Origin: Ciona savignyi
Lineage: Eukaryota > Chordata > Ascidiacea > Phlebobranchia > Cionidae
Reading direction: 5' to 3'
Assembly: GCA_000149265.1 (NCBI GenBank)
Contig: CH003245.1
Coordinates: 1,519,443 to 1,583,442, forward strand
Length of the DNA stretch: 64,000 nucleotides
Below are positions 13,730-25,936 of the stretch, piece after piece; position 1 is the first letter of the stretch, and each line of letters begins with the position of its first letter. The notes under the pieces were generated by a model, which saw only the letters and a program-made list of their open reading frames with translations, made no database searches and was not told the origin of the DNA. The position numbers and the translations under genes are program-made.

Positions 13730-16700
13730 TCAACCGCTGCACATCAAGCAAGCCTCCTTGTTCTGCAGTGAACACAGCATGGCAGCCTCGTTCAGTTCTC
13801 GAATCTGGGAAATAAAATTCAGGGTAACTTTTTAATAAGTTTATTATATTAGGAAATCGCCTTTCGATACCGTTTAGTAAAATCACATTGCCCCATTTAA
13901 GATTAAATACGTACTCGAGCGTTCTTATACGGGCAATCGCCAGAACCTCGCGCACGTGGTTAGGTTACCAGAGCTATTGCAATGTGTTGTGCAGGAGGTA
14001 CTTTCAATTTTGGTAAAAGTCAATAACAAATCCACTGGGTTCAGGCAATGTCTGCTAAGTGCCTTGGCCAAGGACAGAACATACTAGCTAGTGACGAGTT
14101 TCAACTCTATCTACAAGGCCAAGCACTAATTTAACTAGCTATTTAGTCCGACTAACCTATGAATAAAAAAATCGAATGATTATACTGGCTGACCTTTATA
14201 GTGCGAATTTGACAGAAATTCAAACATAACGCTTAATATTAATAAACTTTCTGATATATGCATGATAAGTTTTGCATTATTAAATTCGCACATAACAATT
14301 CAAAACACCTTTAAAATGTTATCAAGCTAATTCAGTTTTTACCTCTTCTTCAGTTTTGTTTGATTCGGATTGTGCAACTTTCAGCTTGTTCTTGTCCACG
14401 GTAAACTGAATGGCTTGTGCTGCTGGTTTGGTCCGCAGATAGTACATACCCGTCTTTAAGCCCTAGGGTAAAAGCAGCTTGTTTTTGTAATTTGTTATTT
14501 TTTTTTTAAATTTGCTAAAAATCCTAGAAACATGATGCCCACACACATTGGAAACAAACAATGTTGCAACACGGGTATAGCCTATCAACAGTTGGATGGC
14601 TGGATATTGAAGTCTTAAACAGTGTCATATACAATTTTTTAAATGTATGGGTGTAAGTGCTGCAAATAACCTTTGATAAACCGAATGTAATCTAAAACTC
14701 TTTTTGATGTGATTTGTCTGTAATAATTAAAACTAAACATCAACAATTACGAACAAGCAATCAGACCAATATTAAGAAAACGCACTTAGCAAAACAACAA
14801 TATCTATGATCCTATAAACAAGGGTGAAGTACTAAACATCACTCTTTCCTACTTACAGACTTCCAGCCATAGAAATGCATGCTAGTCAGTTTGGCATAGT
14901 TAGGCTCAGCTATGTGGATGTTGAGGCTCTGGCTCTGGTCGATAAAAGCAGCTCGGTCGGCGGCCATCTTGACGATGTTCTTTTGCGATATCTCCCACAC
15001 AGTGCGGTATAGCATCTTGAGATCGTCTGGGATTTGTGCGATGTTCTGGCGGGAATAATGGTTAACGATGGTATATATATTTAAGTGTAAGATACTTTAC
15101 TTTTAAGTTGGAAGCACAGATTCTTTTGCACACTATGTTAAGTAGCAAGAATAAATATACCAATTTTTACGCAATTATCAAATAAAAGAAAAAATATAAA
15201 ATAAATCAGCTTCAAATATTTCGAAGAGTTAAAGACAAAACAAGGTTTTCAATTACCTGTATTGACCCATTATTAGCTATCATTTGCAGTTTAACATCAT
15301 CATTCCAAATATTTCTCTCAGTTAAGTCTTTCAGCAAATGTTGGTTCACAATCTATAAAAAATATTGTTAGTGCTTTGAAGCAATGCTGAGGGCTGCAGC
15401 TAAAAACATAATACAGTAGGTGCCGCTTAATATGACCACAGATAATATAATCCAAATTTCTCAATTTAAAATTCTCTAATTAATATGAACAATTTTTGGA
15501 AAATATGACCAACATTTTCTCCATTTCTCTTATTACAGTACATTATTTTTCTTGCCACTTGTGACTTCGCTTTTTCAATAGGCTGTTTTCTGTACACATG
15601 CATGTTTTGTCTTAATGACAAAATAGTCACATCGCTATATCTTAGATTTACTTTAGAAGACATCCGTACTGTATTTTCTGTGATACTGTTACAGTACTAT
15701 ACTTTGATTACTGCCAAGGTCACACTGTTACTTAAAAGATGCATTTGACAGTATTTGGACTTCATGTGGCTTAGGGCCATAATGGTCTGGTCCGAAGGTG
15801 GTTATATTAAGCAGTACCTACTGTACTGTGTGTCTGTTTTAAGCATATGTAATTAAGTTTAGACCAAATCTGCAAATTTACTGATCTCACCTGGAATTCC
15901 CCAGATAGAACTCTTCTGGTGTATATATTACTTGTGTATGGTTCAATTGATTCGTTATTTCCCAGGATTTGAGCAGTGGATGCAGTTGGCATTGGAGCTA
16001 TGAGAAGACTGTTCCTGATACCATGTCTGTGGAAGAGGACCCATGTTAAATGCCAACAACAAAGTATTTTCATTAGTTAAAAAATGTGTGTAGCTAAAAT
16101 ATGTGTAAGATCAGAAATGTTAGGATATGATATTCGTGTTTATCTTCGGAAATCGGAAAACACAATGGGCGTTTTACACAGGTAAACAACCAAGTTCAAG
16201 TTTTATTGACAAGAAAGAACCAACAAAGGTCATTGTGTTAGAACTTGGCATTTTAGCAACTTACTTGGCAATTCGATCCTTAAGCGCAGCCCAGTCCCAT
16301 AGATCTGTTGGAGTTACATTCCACATGTCATACTGCAGTTCCTGAAATTTGGAAATATAAAAAATAAAATCTAAAAATCTCATATTTTAGCTGTACAACA
16401 CAAAATTGTGGTAGAATTTTTATGATTTTATTGTATTGCTGTGGCTTAATACATGGTTTTTAGCATTTATGTATGAAAGGTTAATTAACAAGTCCGGCCG
16501 GTTAGTCTGGCGGTTAAGTGCGTCGCCTTTTAATGTGCGAAACTGGTCGCTAGCTAGTCGATTGTGTCCATGGGCAAGGCACTTTACGGACATTGCGTGA
16601 ATAGGATTAATGGGTGCTACTAAATTAAAAGAATGTGTCTATCATACACAACACACTGCAATAGCTTTGGTAACCCGACGGCGGGCATATGAGGTGATCT

Positions 16701-19700
16701 GACGATTGCCTGTGTGTTAATCCCTTGGTTTTCCCATTCACAGGGATAAACTTAAATATACTATCCTATCCTATCCTAAGTAACTCTGTTATACCCCTTT
16801 GCTGATGGGGCAGCCTTTGTACGTTTCGTATGTTCCTAATTCTTCAGCTAAGTCACACGAGGCAGTAAGAGCAGCATAGTAGATTGTTTCGAATATTTGT
16901 ACGTTGAGTTTCATTGCTTCAGGGGAATCAAAGGGAAGCCGCATTGCAATGAATGTGTCGGCCAACCCCTGGACCCCTATCCCTATGGGGCGGTGCCGTT
17001 TGTTTGATGTTTCAGCCTGAAAAGATAAATTTTGGTCTGAGATTTTATGAATAAAAATTGATGATTTTGTTTATTTTATTTTATAGAAATTGAACCCTTT
17101 TTTTGTACAAAAATTTAGTAAATCTGCAAACATAGTATAACATTAAAATTTCACACATCATATCCAATTTTGCTGACTTTTTACATATTTGGCCACTTAC
17201 CTCTTTTACTGGGTAATAATTAATGTCGATAATTTTGTTGAGGTTTTTCGTGACAACCTTTGTGACTTCATAAAGCCTCTTGAAATCAAACACAGGACCA
17301 GAAAGAACATACATGGGAAGTGCAATTGAGGCAAGGTTACACACAGCAACCTGTGGAAATTACCCAATTCAATTAATTGATATAAATAGTTATGTACACA
17401 TGTTGACAGACACATTTTATCTAGGTTGGAAAAATATATGAGTGATGAAAAATGTTACACAGAGCAACCTGTATAAGTTACCTAATTCCATTGATTAATA
17501 TAAATAGTGGCAGACCTGGTTTTAAAAAAATGGCAGATTTGGCTTTTAAATAACGAACAATTTGAACCTATTTGGTAACTTCCCATACCTCATCTGGAGC
17601 TGTGTACTCAACGATTTCCGTGCACAGGTTCGAACTCTTAATCGTCCCAAGATTTTGTTGATTTGATTTTCTGTTACACGCGTCTTTATAAAGCATGTAG
17701 GGTGTGCCGGTTTCGATCTGTGCCTCGATCACAGCGTACCATAACTTCTGCGCTTTGATGGTTTTCTTTGCTTTGCCCATCTTCTCATATCTGTTATGAC
17801 AAATAAAAAACATTTGAGAATTATTCGTAGGTTAAATTACAAAAGCAATGCACATTACATTAACTCTTTCCGTCCCAACTCGCCATATATCGCGAGTTGG
17901 TGGGAAAACATGGTATCCCGCGTTGCACATAAATGGGTGCAAATCTAAAAACGATTTCTCCGCAATGCGTAATGGTAGAAACCTCAGCTATGGCTCATTC
18001 GATCAAGGAAACCCTATATTTTATTCTCTGTAATTTTCGTGGAGAAATATTAAAAATGCGAGGAGTAATAGCCTTTCTTTTTCAAGGCTTCGCCTCTTAT
18101 TTCTATCGATTTTACACGAATTTACAAGTGACTAACTCAGCCAATAGGAGTCGCGTTAAGTCTTTCTTTACATTCTCTGTGAATTTCGTGCCGTTCAGAT
18201 AAAAAGGAGAGCGTTGGTGACGTTTTCGCAGCAGGCGGTTATGCTTCGTGTTCACCAAAGCATGAATCCAGCTGGGCCTGCTGAGCGCACGATAAAGAAA
18301 AAGGCGGCGAGACTAGCTAGTTCGGTGTGCCCTGCTTTGAAGAATATTGGATATATTTGTGTTTGTTTGCTTTTGTATGCCCTTTTTACACTTCCTTCAC
18401 TGTTTTTTTTATACGTTTTACTATTTTAGTTCTACAAAACTAAAAACTTCAATGCGTTTTGGTTCAATTTTTCATAATATAGTTAGAATAAAGGGAAATT
18501 TCAATTAGGAATAGTAAAAAACTACTGAATACAAATACAGTTCAAATTTTCCTGAGTACAAAAACTATTAGACAATTTACATTCCAATTTTCAGATCATT
18601 TGGGCATACCAATAATTAGTGAGTATTTCGTTTGTCAGTGCACCTCAAAATTTTCAAAGTCGAGCAGAATTTTCTTTACATAAAAAGTGGTGTTCACTTA
18701 AGTTTACATAATATATTTTTTATTGGAGGTAGATTCTAGATGTGCGGTTTGTTTAAAAGAGGGATAAATTATCTTTCCAACCATCCTAAATATTAAATCA
18801 TAGCACAAATTTGTGAAAAACTGTGCCAATTTGAAAATGACCAAAAATTGTAAAAAAACTGCGGGACAGCATGTTTAAATTAATGCATTTGGCCGGAAGT
18901 GAAAGAGTTAATAGAGAGACTATGATTTGGTAGGATGATTTGCAGTTTTTATCATGCTTATTGATTTTTTTTACTTTAGGATTTTATAGTGCAAGCTGCA
19001 AGGGTTAAGATTTCATTACTTGCATTGCTGGCATACTGCCCTTTTTTCTATGCAACCACACACTAATGGAAGTGATTATTATAATCTATACGTGTACAGC
19101 ACAACAGCCTTGTTTTTCATGCGATATGCACCAATGATTGCCCAATCATACTTATAATAAGACTAACACAAAGTGAAATCCCTTTTGCATTTTATGTAAC
19201 AAATTCGCACTCACTTTATGTAAAGTTCCTCGAATTCTTCCCCCCACACCTCGAACAAGCCCTTTGCTTCATCGGGACAGAACAACGACCAATCCCCATC
19301 ACACTCCACCCGTTTCATGAACAGATCCGGGATCCACAGAGCGTAAAACAAATCTCGAGCTCGGGATTCATCTTTGCCTGGTTAACAGATGGAAGTTGTT
19401 TCATAGCCACTCACAGCATATGTATTCTATTAAAAACCCAGATATTGCACTAGATTCGCCAAATCAGGAATAAAAACATAACACAATCATAGGATTTTGG
19501 GATATATTATATATATATACTGTATAGACTTTATAATATGTTTTTCAAGTGGCCTCAAAAATGTTAATCCATACCTGTGTTTTTCTTTGCATCAAGAAAA
19601 TCGAAGATATCCGCATGCCATGGTTCAACGTAAATCGCAAAGGCACCAGGACGCTGTGGTTTCATGTTTAAATTACAGACTCAAACGTGATTTAACAAAT

Positions 19701-22700
19701 GTCATTTTGCAGTCTAAAACTTTGACATTTTGATCAGCCAGATATGTCATTACTCTAATTAGCTACTGTTGCCATTTTCATATATTTGCCCACATTCATG
19801 GTGTAGGTAAAAATAGATTGCTGAATTGTGCAGATGTCATTAATTGCCGAATCTTATAAGATAAATTTACAGTTTAGGATACTTATTTCACAATATTAAA
19901 TTACCTTATTCCCGCCCTGGTCCACATATCGGGCAGTATTATTGTATACACGCAGCATTGGCAGCAAACCATTTGAGTTTCCATTCGTCTATCAATAAAA
20001 AATGACATTTATTAATAAAAGAAGATGACAGGACATGGGAAGCACTGGCACAAAGGTTCTTTGACCACGTACACAAGCAAATAACTTGGCAAAGCAGCCG
20101 GTATCTATCTAAAAATCTTCCAGATAAGGGTCTGAGGTTGATAAGGAAAGACTAAATTATGGACTTTAACTAAAGTAAATGGAAAATGTCTTATTTAAAT
20201 ATACTGACTAAACTTAATTTATTGGCTAATACTTTTGATACTGGCTAAACTAAAAAGTAACTAACAGTGTCTCACCCCCGCAATATAGCTGCCGGAAGAA
20301 CGAATACAGTGAATAGCAAGTCCAATACCACCAGCAGTTTTGGATATAAGTGCACATTGTTTCAATGTCTCATAAATTCCTTCAATACTGTCATCTTGCA
20401 TGGTTAACAGAAAGCAACTTTAAAAAAAAACAACCGATTAAAGTTAGGAAAGCTAAAAACTATTCATGAATATCACATTAAGTGTCATGTAAGTACATAT
20501 GCGAATAATTATTATAAAGTAACTTAAAAGTTTTATCTAAACCAAGTAGAAATGACATTAAGATTTCAGTAATTGTACTAACAATTCCATGTTAAATTCA
20601 GGTCAAAAGATATTACAATTCTTTAAATAAATAGAAATATTTGTTGGAATCAGCAAAATCACTACTTCTATACAGGCTCCACTCATGCAAAGCATGGTAC
20701 CAAAGAACCAAGAAGAGCGTGTGAAAGGATTCCATTATTATACGATCGACTAAAACCAAATTTTTCATATCTATGAAAGTTTGGGGAACGCGATCGTTTT
20801 TAATAAACAAAACCTTGATAACATGACGCAATTTAAGTGTTAAGTGTAGATAAAAAACAACAGTACATTTAGCTATTTAGTATTTGCCCTAGAAATTAAA
20901 AAAATGCACATTTCCTATATGTATCTTTGAATATATTACCTGGACATTTGAGGGCGGTTGGTACCGGCATTAAACAAGGTGGGTGATGCGTGGGTGAACC
21001 ATTTCTCTGATAGCAGATGATAGGTCTAAAAGATAATTTTAAATAATTTTGATTTTGTTGGCTACCCATGGTGGCAGTGTTATGACGTCTGTGATTCTTG
21101 CGCTTTTACCAAGCATTGTTTAGTGATACTAGAATGGGGAAAGTATGACAAAATACTTTTTTAAGAATAAAATATCAGAAGAAAAACAAATGTTTTAAAA
21201 ATATTTTAAAATTTTTGTACTGTTATACAAATCTGTATTACATGTAAAGCGGTGTACTGGCTTTATAGCATGGCGATATAAGATCGGCGTACCCCGTTAG
21301 ACACTTTGCGTGTAGCCGTCCCTTTAATTGAGATTTAACACATACATAAGAACCGCACTTATGCTTAGCACATACAAAGAAACTACAACACCTGGAGACA
21401 TGCCAATATGCACTAACATGCCAAACGGATTTAAAAAAAGTTACATTTGGATTTACCTCAAGAACTGATTCCATGTCATCCCCATGAATCCCTATAGACA
21501 CCCTCATCAGCATGTGTTGGGGTCTTTCAGCCACCTTTCCATTAAGCTTCAATAAGTAGGACCGCTCCAATGTCTGAAATGTGGTTTCGTCAAAACTGAA
21601 ATTCCTCCATTTTAATTAACACAAATTTCACCTTGAAACCGAAGAAGTTGTAAGAGAAATCGCGGTCGTAGATAATAGCTGAATTTAATTTCTGCAAATG
21701 TCAAATGTAAATCGAATAACCTTAAAAGACGATGCTCTAACCAGTTAAAAAAGAACTGAAAAACTTTAATGATGTATATTATCTTTAGTGTTTCCTCGAT
21801 GTAAAAACTGAACCAGATAAAAACCAGAGCTTACCTCTTTGTTTGCAAGTATAATGTCATAGGTCTTTTTTGAAATAAGCGGTGAATGTTTTCCATTGCG
21901 TGGGTTGATGAATTCATAAAGATCTCCCATAACAGCTGAATAAATTTACAAATAAATAATACCGACCCTTTAACCTATTTCACAATTATAGTGTCATAAT
22001 GATGGGTCACGATGTTGTTCAAGTCAGCAAAAGTACAAGAAATTAAAAACACCCTGCATTTAAATTCTACTTTGCTGTCTCTAACCCAAGCAAAATGTTG
22101 TTACGCAGAACAATCACAGAAATATTTATTGGATTGAAGCTAATTTAAAGGCAGACTGCAAGAACGAAAGCTAATCTACTAGGCCAACTACTGTGATTAA
22201 AATAAAAACGCTGTCCTTCTAATGTCCTTTCAGTTGAAAAACGACATTGATCTTACTTACCGCTGAACACCTTTTTGGTTTCTTTATGCAAGTTAGAGAC
22301 CGCAAGTCTAGCAGCGAGTATGGCGTAATCAGGGTGAGTTGTGGTCATGTGCGCTGCTGTCTCAGCTGCAAGTGTGTCTAACTCGACTGTTGTCACACCT
22401 TCATAGACTCCACTGATTACCTTCATTGTAATTTTCGCCTAAAAGGTAAAAAAAACATTAAAATTTGGTTAGTTGGAATAAGAAATTACAAGGATTTTTT
22501 TACTCTTGATGCATTAGATTTGCTTAAAATATAAAAAAATATAATCTAGTTCTTACTGGATCTACAAAATCCATGTTCAGACCATAGCAGAGCTTTGAAA
22601 CTCTGGAGGTAATCTTGTCAAACATAACCCGCTCCTTACGGCCATCTGAAATATATGAGAAGATTCGTTTCATTAAGGATATGAAGGGAAGAGCAATTTA

Positions 22701-23071
22701 AAAAGCATGTTTGAGGTTGAGGCACATGGTACTATTGTATTGACACTCATCAAAATCTCAAATGTGCCATGGTATTATAATGCGTACAACTAAGTTTTAA
22801 CAATGCAGTAAAAGCCTGGTGTCAACAGCATAAATCAAAAAATGTGTCAAAAAAATCATAAATGTACTCGTAACTTCTATAATTATGCAAAAAGATAGCT
22901 CTGCCTAAACTAAATAACAGAAAACTTATCATATAACTACCTTATAATATTCGTGATACCACATGTTATATATTTAGTAAATTAGTTTAAAAGTAACAAT
23001 CACCTTGTTAAAATTGTGTTTTAGCACAAAGTGGGTCATAAACAATGCTTACCTCGTTTGTATACATACAT
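13730..23071 (-). CDS. RRM1: Ribonucleoside-diphosphate reductase large subunit (class Ia R1), 20 exons
   Basis: Reduces ribonucleoside diphosphates to deoxy forms with the R2 subunit in the cytosol. Exons 5' to 3': 23053-23071, 22557-22645, 22261-22438, 21835-21935, 21632-21691, 21457-21573, 20940-21025, 20276-20417, 19905-19988, 19575-19653, 19215-19377, 17589-17790, 17201-17350, 16795-17016, 16265-16341, 15891-16026, 15257-15352, 14857-15045, 14343-14462, 13730-13804. They total 2385 bp (794 aa, close to the usual ~792), with every phase consistent. The N-terminal ATP-cone begins [17 protein letters not shown]. Active-site residues are present: the Cys in MSSCFLL, the NLCTE motif, the Cys in [11 protein letters not shown], the Tyr pair in TGMYYLRT, and the C-terminal redox tail CLMCSG. 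The final exon is tiny and lies 540 bp beyond its neighbour. Introns carry a SINE (16491-16778) and a TTAA-flanked element (17860-18911). A further upstream exon is not needed. Confidence 0.97.
13920..14150 (-). repeat. tRNA-derived SINE copy (diverged, minus orientation) in RRM1 last intron
   Basis: Read on the minus strand it follows the same order of motifs as the intact SINE at 39053: the GGCAAGGCACTTA-like segment, TTGCCTGAACCCAG, ACACACTGCAATAGCT-like and GGTAACC segments. The tRNA head is eroded. It occupies most of the intron between the last two coding exons of RRM1. Confidence 0.6.
16491..16778 (+). repeat. tRNA-derived SINE copy in an RRM1 intron
   Basis: It starts AGTCCGGCCGGTTAGTCTGG, has a box A-like TTAGTCTGGCGGTTAAGTGC, a shortened region where box B should be, the tail unit GGCAAGGCACTTTACGG...ACACACTGCAATAGCT, and ends in CTATC repeats. 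The same body recurs at 39053, 40204 and 63161. Confidence 0.75.
17341..17508. repeat. Local duplication of an RRM1 splice-acceptor region
   Basis: 17341-17390 (5' edge of the RRM1 exon at 17201-17350 plus adjoining intron) and 17457-17508 are about 80 percent alike, both containing AGCAACCTGT and ATATAAATAGT. On the minus strand the more upstream copy carries a second CAG/GTTGCT acceptor-like junction. The upstream copy does not continue into a coding exon. Confidence 0.6.
17860..18911. mobile_element. piggyBac-like non-autonomous transposon flanked by TTAA
   Basis: TTAA at 17860-17863 and 18908-18911 bounds a 1044-bp insert in the RRM1 intron between exons 11 and 12. The ends are inverted: TTAACTCTTTCCG on the left, and on the right the reverse complement begins TTAACTCTTTCACTTCCG. 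The TTAA target and a terminal run ending CTTT fit the piggyBac superfamily. A second, internal palindromic stretch (ACTCGCCATATATCGCGAGT) sits 15 bp inside the left end. The longest frame inside (18214-18429) has no transposase features, so it depends on an enzyme made elsewhere. No autonomous relative is visible here. Confidence 0.65.
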
Positions 23072-23879
23072 TTTCTTTGTTCCAACTTTTCAACAAACCA
23101 AAAAAACAAGGCAAAAAGAAACAAAATGTGCAAGTTTTCGCGTGACTACTTCAGGCAAATAATATAAAACTAAGACAAAGTTAGTGTTAAAGAACAGAAT
23201 GACTCACGGACATATACGTAAATGAACGTATCCTACCTATAACTGACTTTATAGCGCAATTCAAACATTCCGCCAAAAGTAACACAAAACAATAAATATG
23301 TCAAGCGTTTGGCTCCAAATAATTTCGCGCCAATAAGAAGAGAACGTACATTAAAAGCTGCAAAAAGAGATTGAAAAGAGGTAAGAGAGAGAGTGGGTGA
23401 CGTCAAGAATGAAATAACATCGTCTTTTGGCGCCAAGAATACAAAATTAAATTTGAAAAAAAGGGTAGGACTAAGCACCAGGACATACGATTGTATTTAT
23501 TTCCAAACAAGTATCATCATTCAAAAAAAAGGAATATTAATCTTTAAAGTTTCTTCCATGAAGTTCGTTTAAGTTTTTTCACTAAAATGAGGGAAATATT
23601 TCGAAAACCACGTGATCAATCAAAACAAATTGGACGAGTTTGGACGAACTATTTTTAACTAAAACAAACCAATTGAGTCTATTATTTTGATCAATTTCAA
23701 TTTTATCCTATTTCATCATTTGTTATATTTAATCAGAAATGTTTTTTTAATGTGAAATATGTACTTATGTACAATATATTAATCTCTACAATATCTATAG
23801 GTCATTTAAATTTTCTGAACAGCTGTTTTGCGATTGATACGTCACGTTCCGCTTGAATGATCTACGCTGTAAACTTAAG
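23072..23879. promoter_or_regulatory. Bidirectional promoter region between RRM1 (-) and Maf-like gene (+)
   Basis: 808 bp separate the two start codons. It contains E2F-type motifs: TTTCGCGCC at 23323-23331, the near-palindromic TTTTGGCGCCAAG at 23425-23437, and a weaker TTCCGCCAAAA near 23266. E2F control of ribonucleotide reductase genes is well established in animals. The motifs are nearer to RRM1. A CACGTG lies at about 23611. No other gene is seen. Confidence 0.55.
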
Positions 23880-25756
23880 ATGCTGTTGCCACTTCAAGAA
23901 CTTCTACGAAACATTAAAGTAATCCTTGCAAGTTCGTCACCACAACGTCGCAAACTATTGGAACAAGTCGTAAGTAACTAATAATTCACATTTCGACTCT
24001 TGGTTAATTGGCTGTAAACACAATGAAATACCTCCGGAAAACGCACTATGGGCACATTGCTTTTGTGATTCTCTTAAGAACCTTCCCAATATAAAAAGTA
24101 TGTTAACCTTGACCACGAAGATAAATATAGAAGCTGGTATTATTTTTATATTTACACCCCGTTTACCACAGGGATTAAAATTTGAGGTATGCTCTTCTCC
24201 TTATGATGAAGAATCCGTTGATAAAAAGTCATTTAAAAATCCTCAAGATTATGTAAAACTCCTGGCTCATGGCAAAGCACTAGAAGTTGCCAATCTTTAC
24301 GAAAAGTCGAATGAAAAGGTGCTAATCATTGGAGCAGATACAATCATTGTAAGTGTGAGAAATTATAAAATTTAATTAATCGCTAACTGGTTAAACATTA
24401 TTTGGGGCTTTTAACATGTTAGCTAATAAAAATTTACACAAAAATATTAGAAATATAATGGGACCTGGATAATATTAAAATATACAGGTTATATTGTTCA
24501 ACAGACAATGTTAAACAATATAGGGTAATAATTATTGGCGTCTTAGTTTGCTTCTCTCATAGTGTGCCTTTCGATACTTTTAATATGGCTACAATTTTTT
24601 TGGTTAATAAAATGGTCAAAAATAGAATTCTGTTATCAGGAATACAAAACAGTTCTGGGCTTTTTTCAAAAGTATTGATCATCAGGAGTTTCCAAAATTA
24701 TGATTTCCAACTGTTACACTGTTTATGAAATAATCATCTGCAATGATTGTAATATCTTCTATAGTTTTTAATTTTAAATTATTATAAAAATGCTTATTAA
24801 ACTTTTTAAATTGTGCATTACCTGCGGTACCAATTAGATTATAGTGCTGTCACTCTATCCGTTGTGTGCTTATAGTGAACTTTGTGAACCTTTTACTCTC
24901 CCTTTATAGATTTGTTTTGTCAAAAAATTAGGCCATGACTGTAAACTATGCTTTTATAACACCAATTTGGTAGTGCAAGTTATACAACCAAAACAAATCA
25001 ATCTTTAACTTCTTTCTTTAACTTTTCTAGATTAATAATGACCAGATCATTGGCAAACCCCACACAGCACCTGTTGCAGTTGACACACTTAGTAATCTAA
25101 GTTGCAAGACACACACAGTATGCACTGGGGTGTCGGCCATACTGGTAGAAAATGGGGTGTTGAGTGAGACAATGTTTCAAGAATCTACACTGGTCGAGTT
25201 TGGATCACTTTCGAGGGAAATGATACAAAGCTATGTGGATACTGGAGAACCCTTGTAAGCATCCTGCCAAAATGTTTCCATACATAAAATATTTTTTCTT
25301 AAAAACAATAAAAAATACACCCTGTACATGAATAAAAGTGTGTTATATGGAATTGCTGAAAATATAGTTCAAGTTTATTTTAAATGAATTTGTTCTTGGT
25401 TTAAAGCTACCTCTCTTAAAATAAAAATAGAGCTCTTATTATTTTAAAATTCTTATATTAGGATAGATTTCTTTATCTTGTGGTTGAAAAGATGAATCAC
25501 TCTGTAACTGACATAGTAATCACCAGAGCTGTGCTTGTTCTCTTGTTGTTAATTTAGTTTAAACTTAGTTAGAGACAATAATACTCCCAACAATTACAGA
25601 AACAAAGCTGGGGCTTACGGGATCCAGGGTCAAGGAGCGATGTTTGTGAAGAGAATTGATGGTTGCTATAACAATGTAGTTGGACTGCCTTTGTTTAAAC
25701 TGTGTGACGAGTTAACCCAATTTTTAAGCAACAAGTGTAACAATGACTCAAAATAG
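23880..25756 (+). CDS. Maf/ASMTL-type nucleotide pyrophosphatase, 4 exons
   Basis: Exons 23880-23969, 24172-24348, 25031-25254 and 25600-25756 total 648 bp (215 aa) with intact phases. The Maf fold motifs appear in order: [15 protein letters not shown] near the N-terminus, [27 protein letters not shown], the [16 protein letters not shown] segment and [10 protein letters not shown] near the end. Maf proteins hydrolyse the pyrophosphate bond of dTTP/UTP or modified pyrimidine nucleotides and limit their entry into nucleic acids. In vertebrates a related domain forms the N-terminal half of ASMTL; here there is no methyltransferase domain and the frame stops after the Maf domain. The start is the first ATG. 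The gene is divergent from RRM1 and convergent with PPME1. AATAAA at 25792-25797 is its likely polyadenylation signal. Exact substrate unknown. Confidence 0.92.
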
Positions 25757-25936
25757 TAGTGTTTGGTGCTGGAAACTGGCAAATGAGCAAAAATAAACCT
25801 AGTTTCTCAACACTGTCTAGTTTTCTAAATTTAATATACCTTAAAACACAAAACTAGCTCATTCTTCTTGTATTTAAAAAAAAATCAACGATCAATTTAA
25901 ACATTAAGTGATTTTCAATTTAAATTAATATTTATT

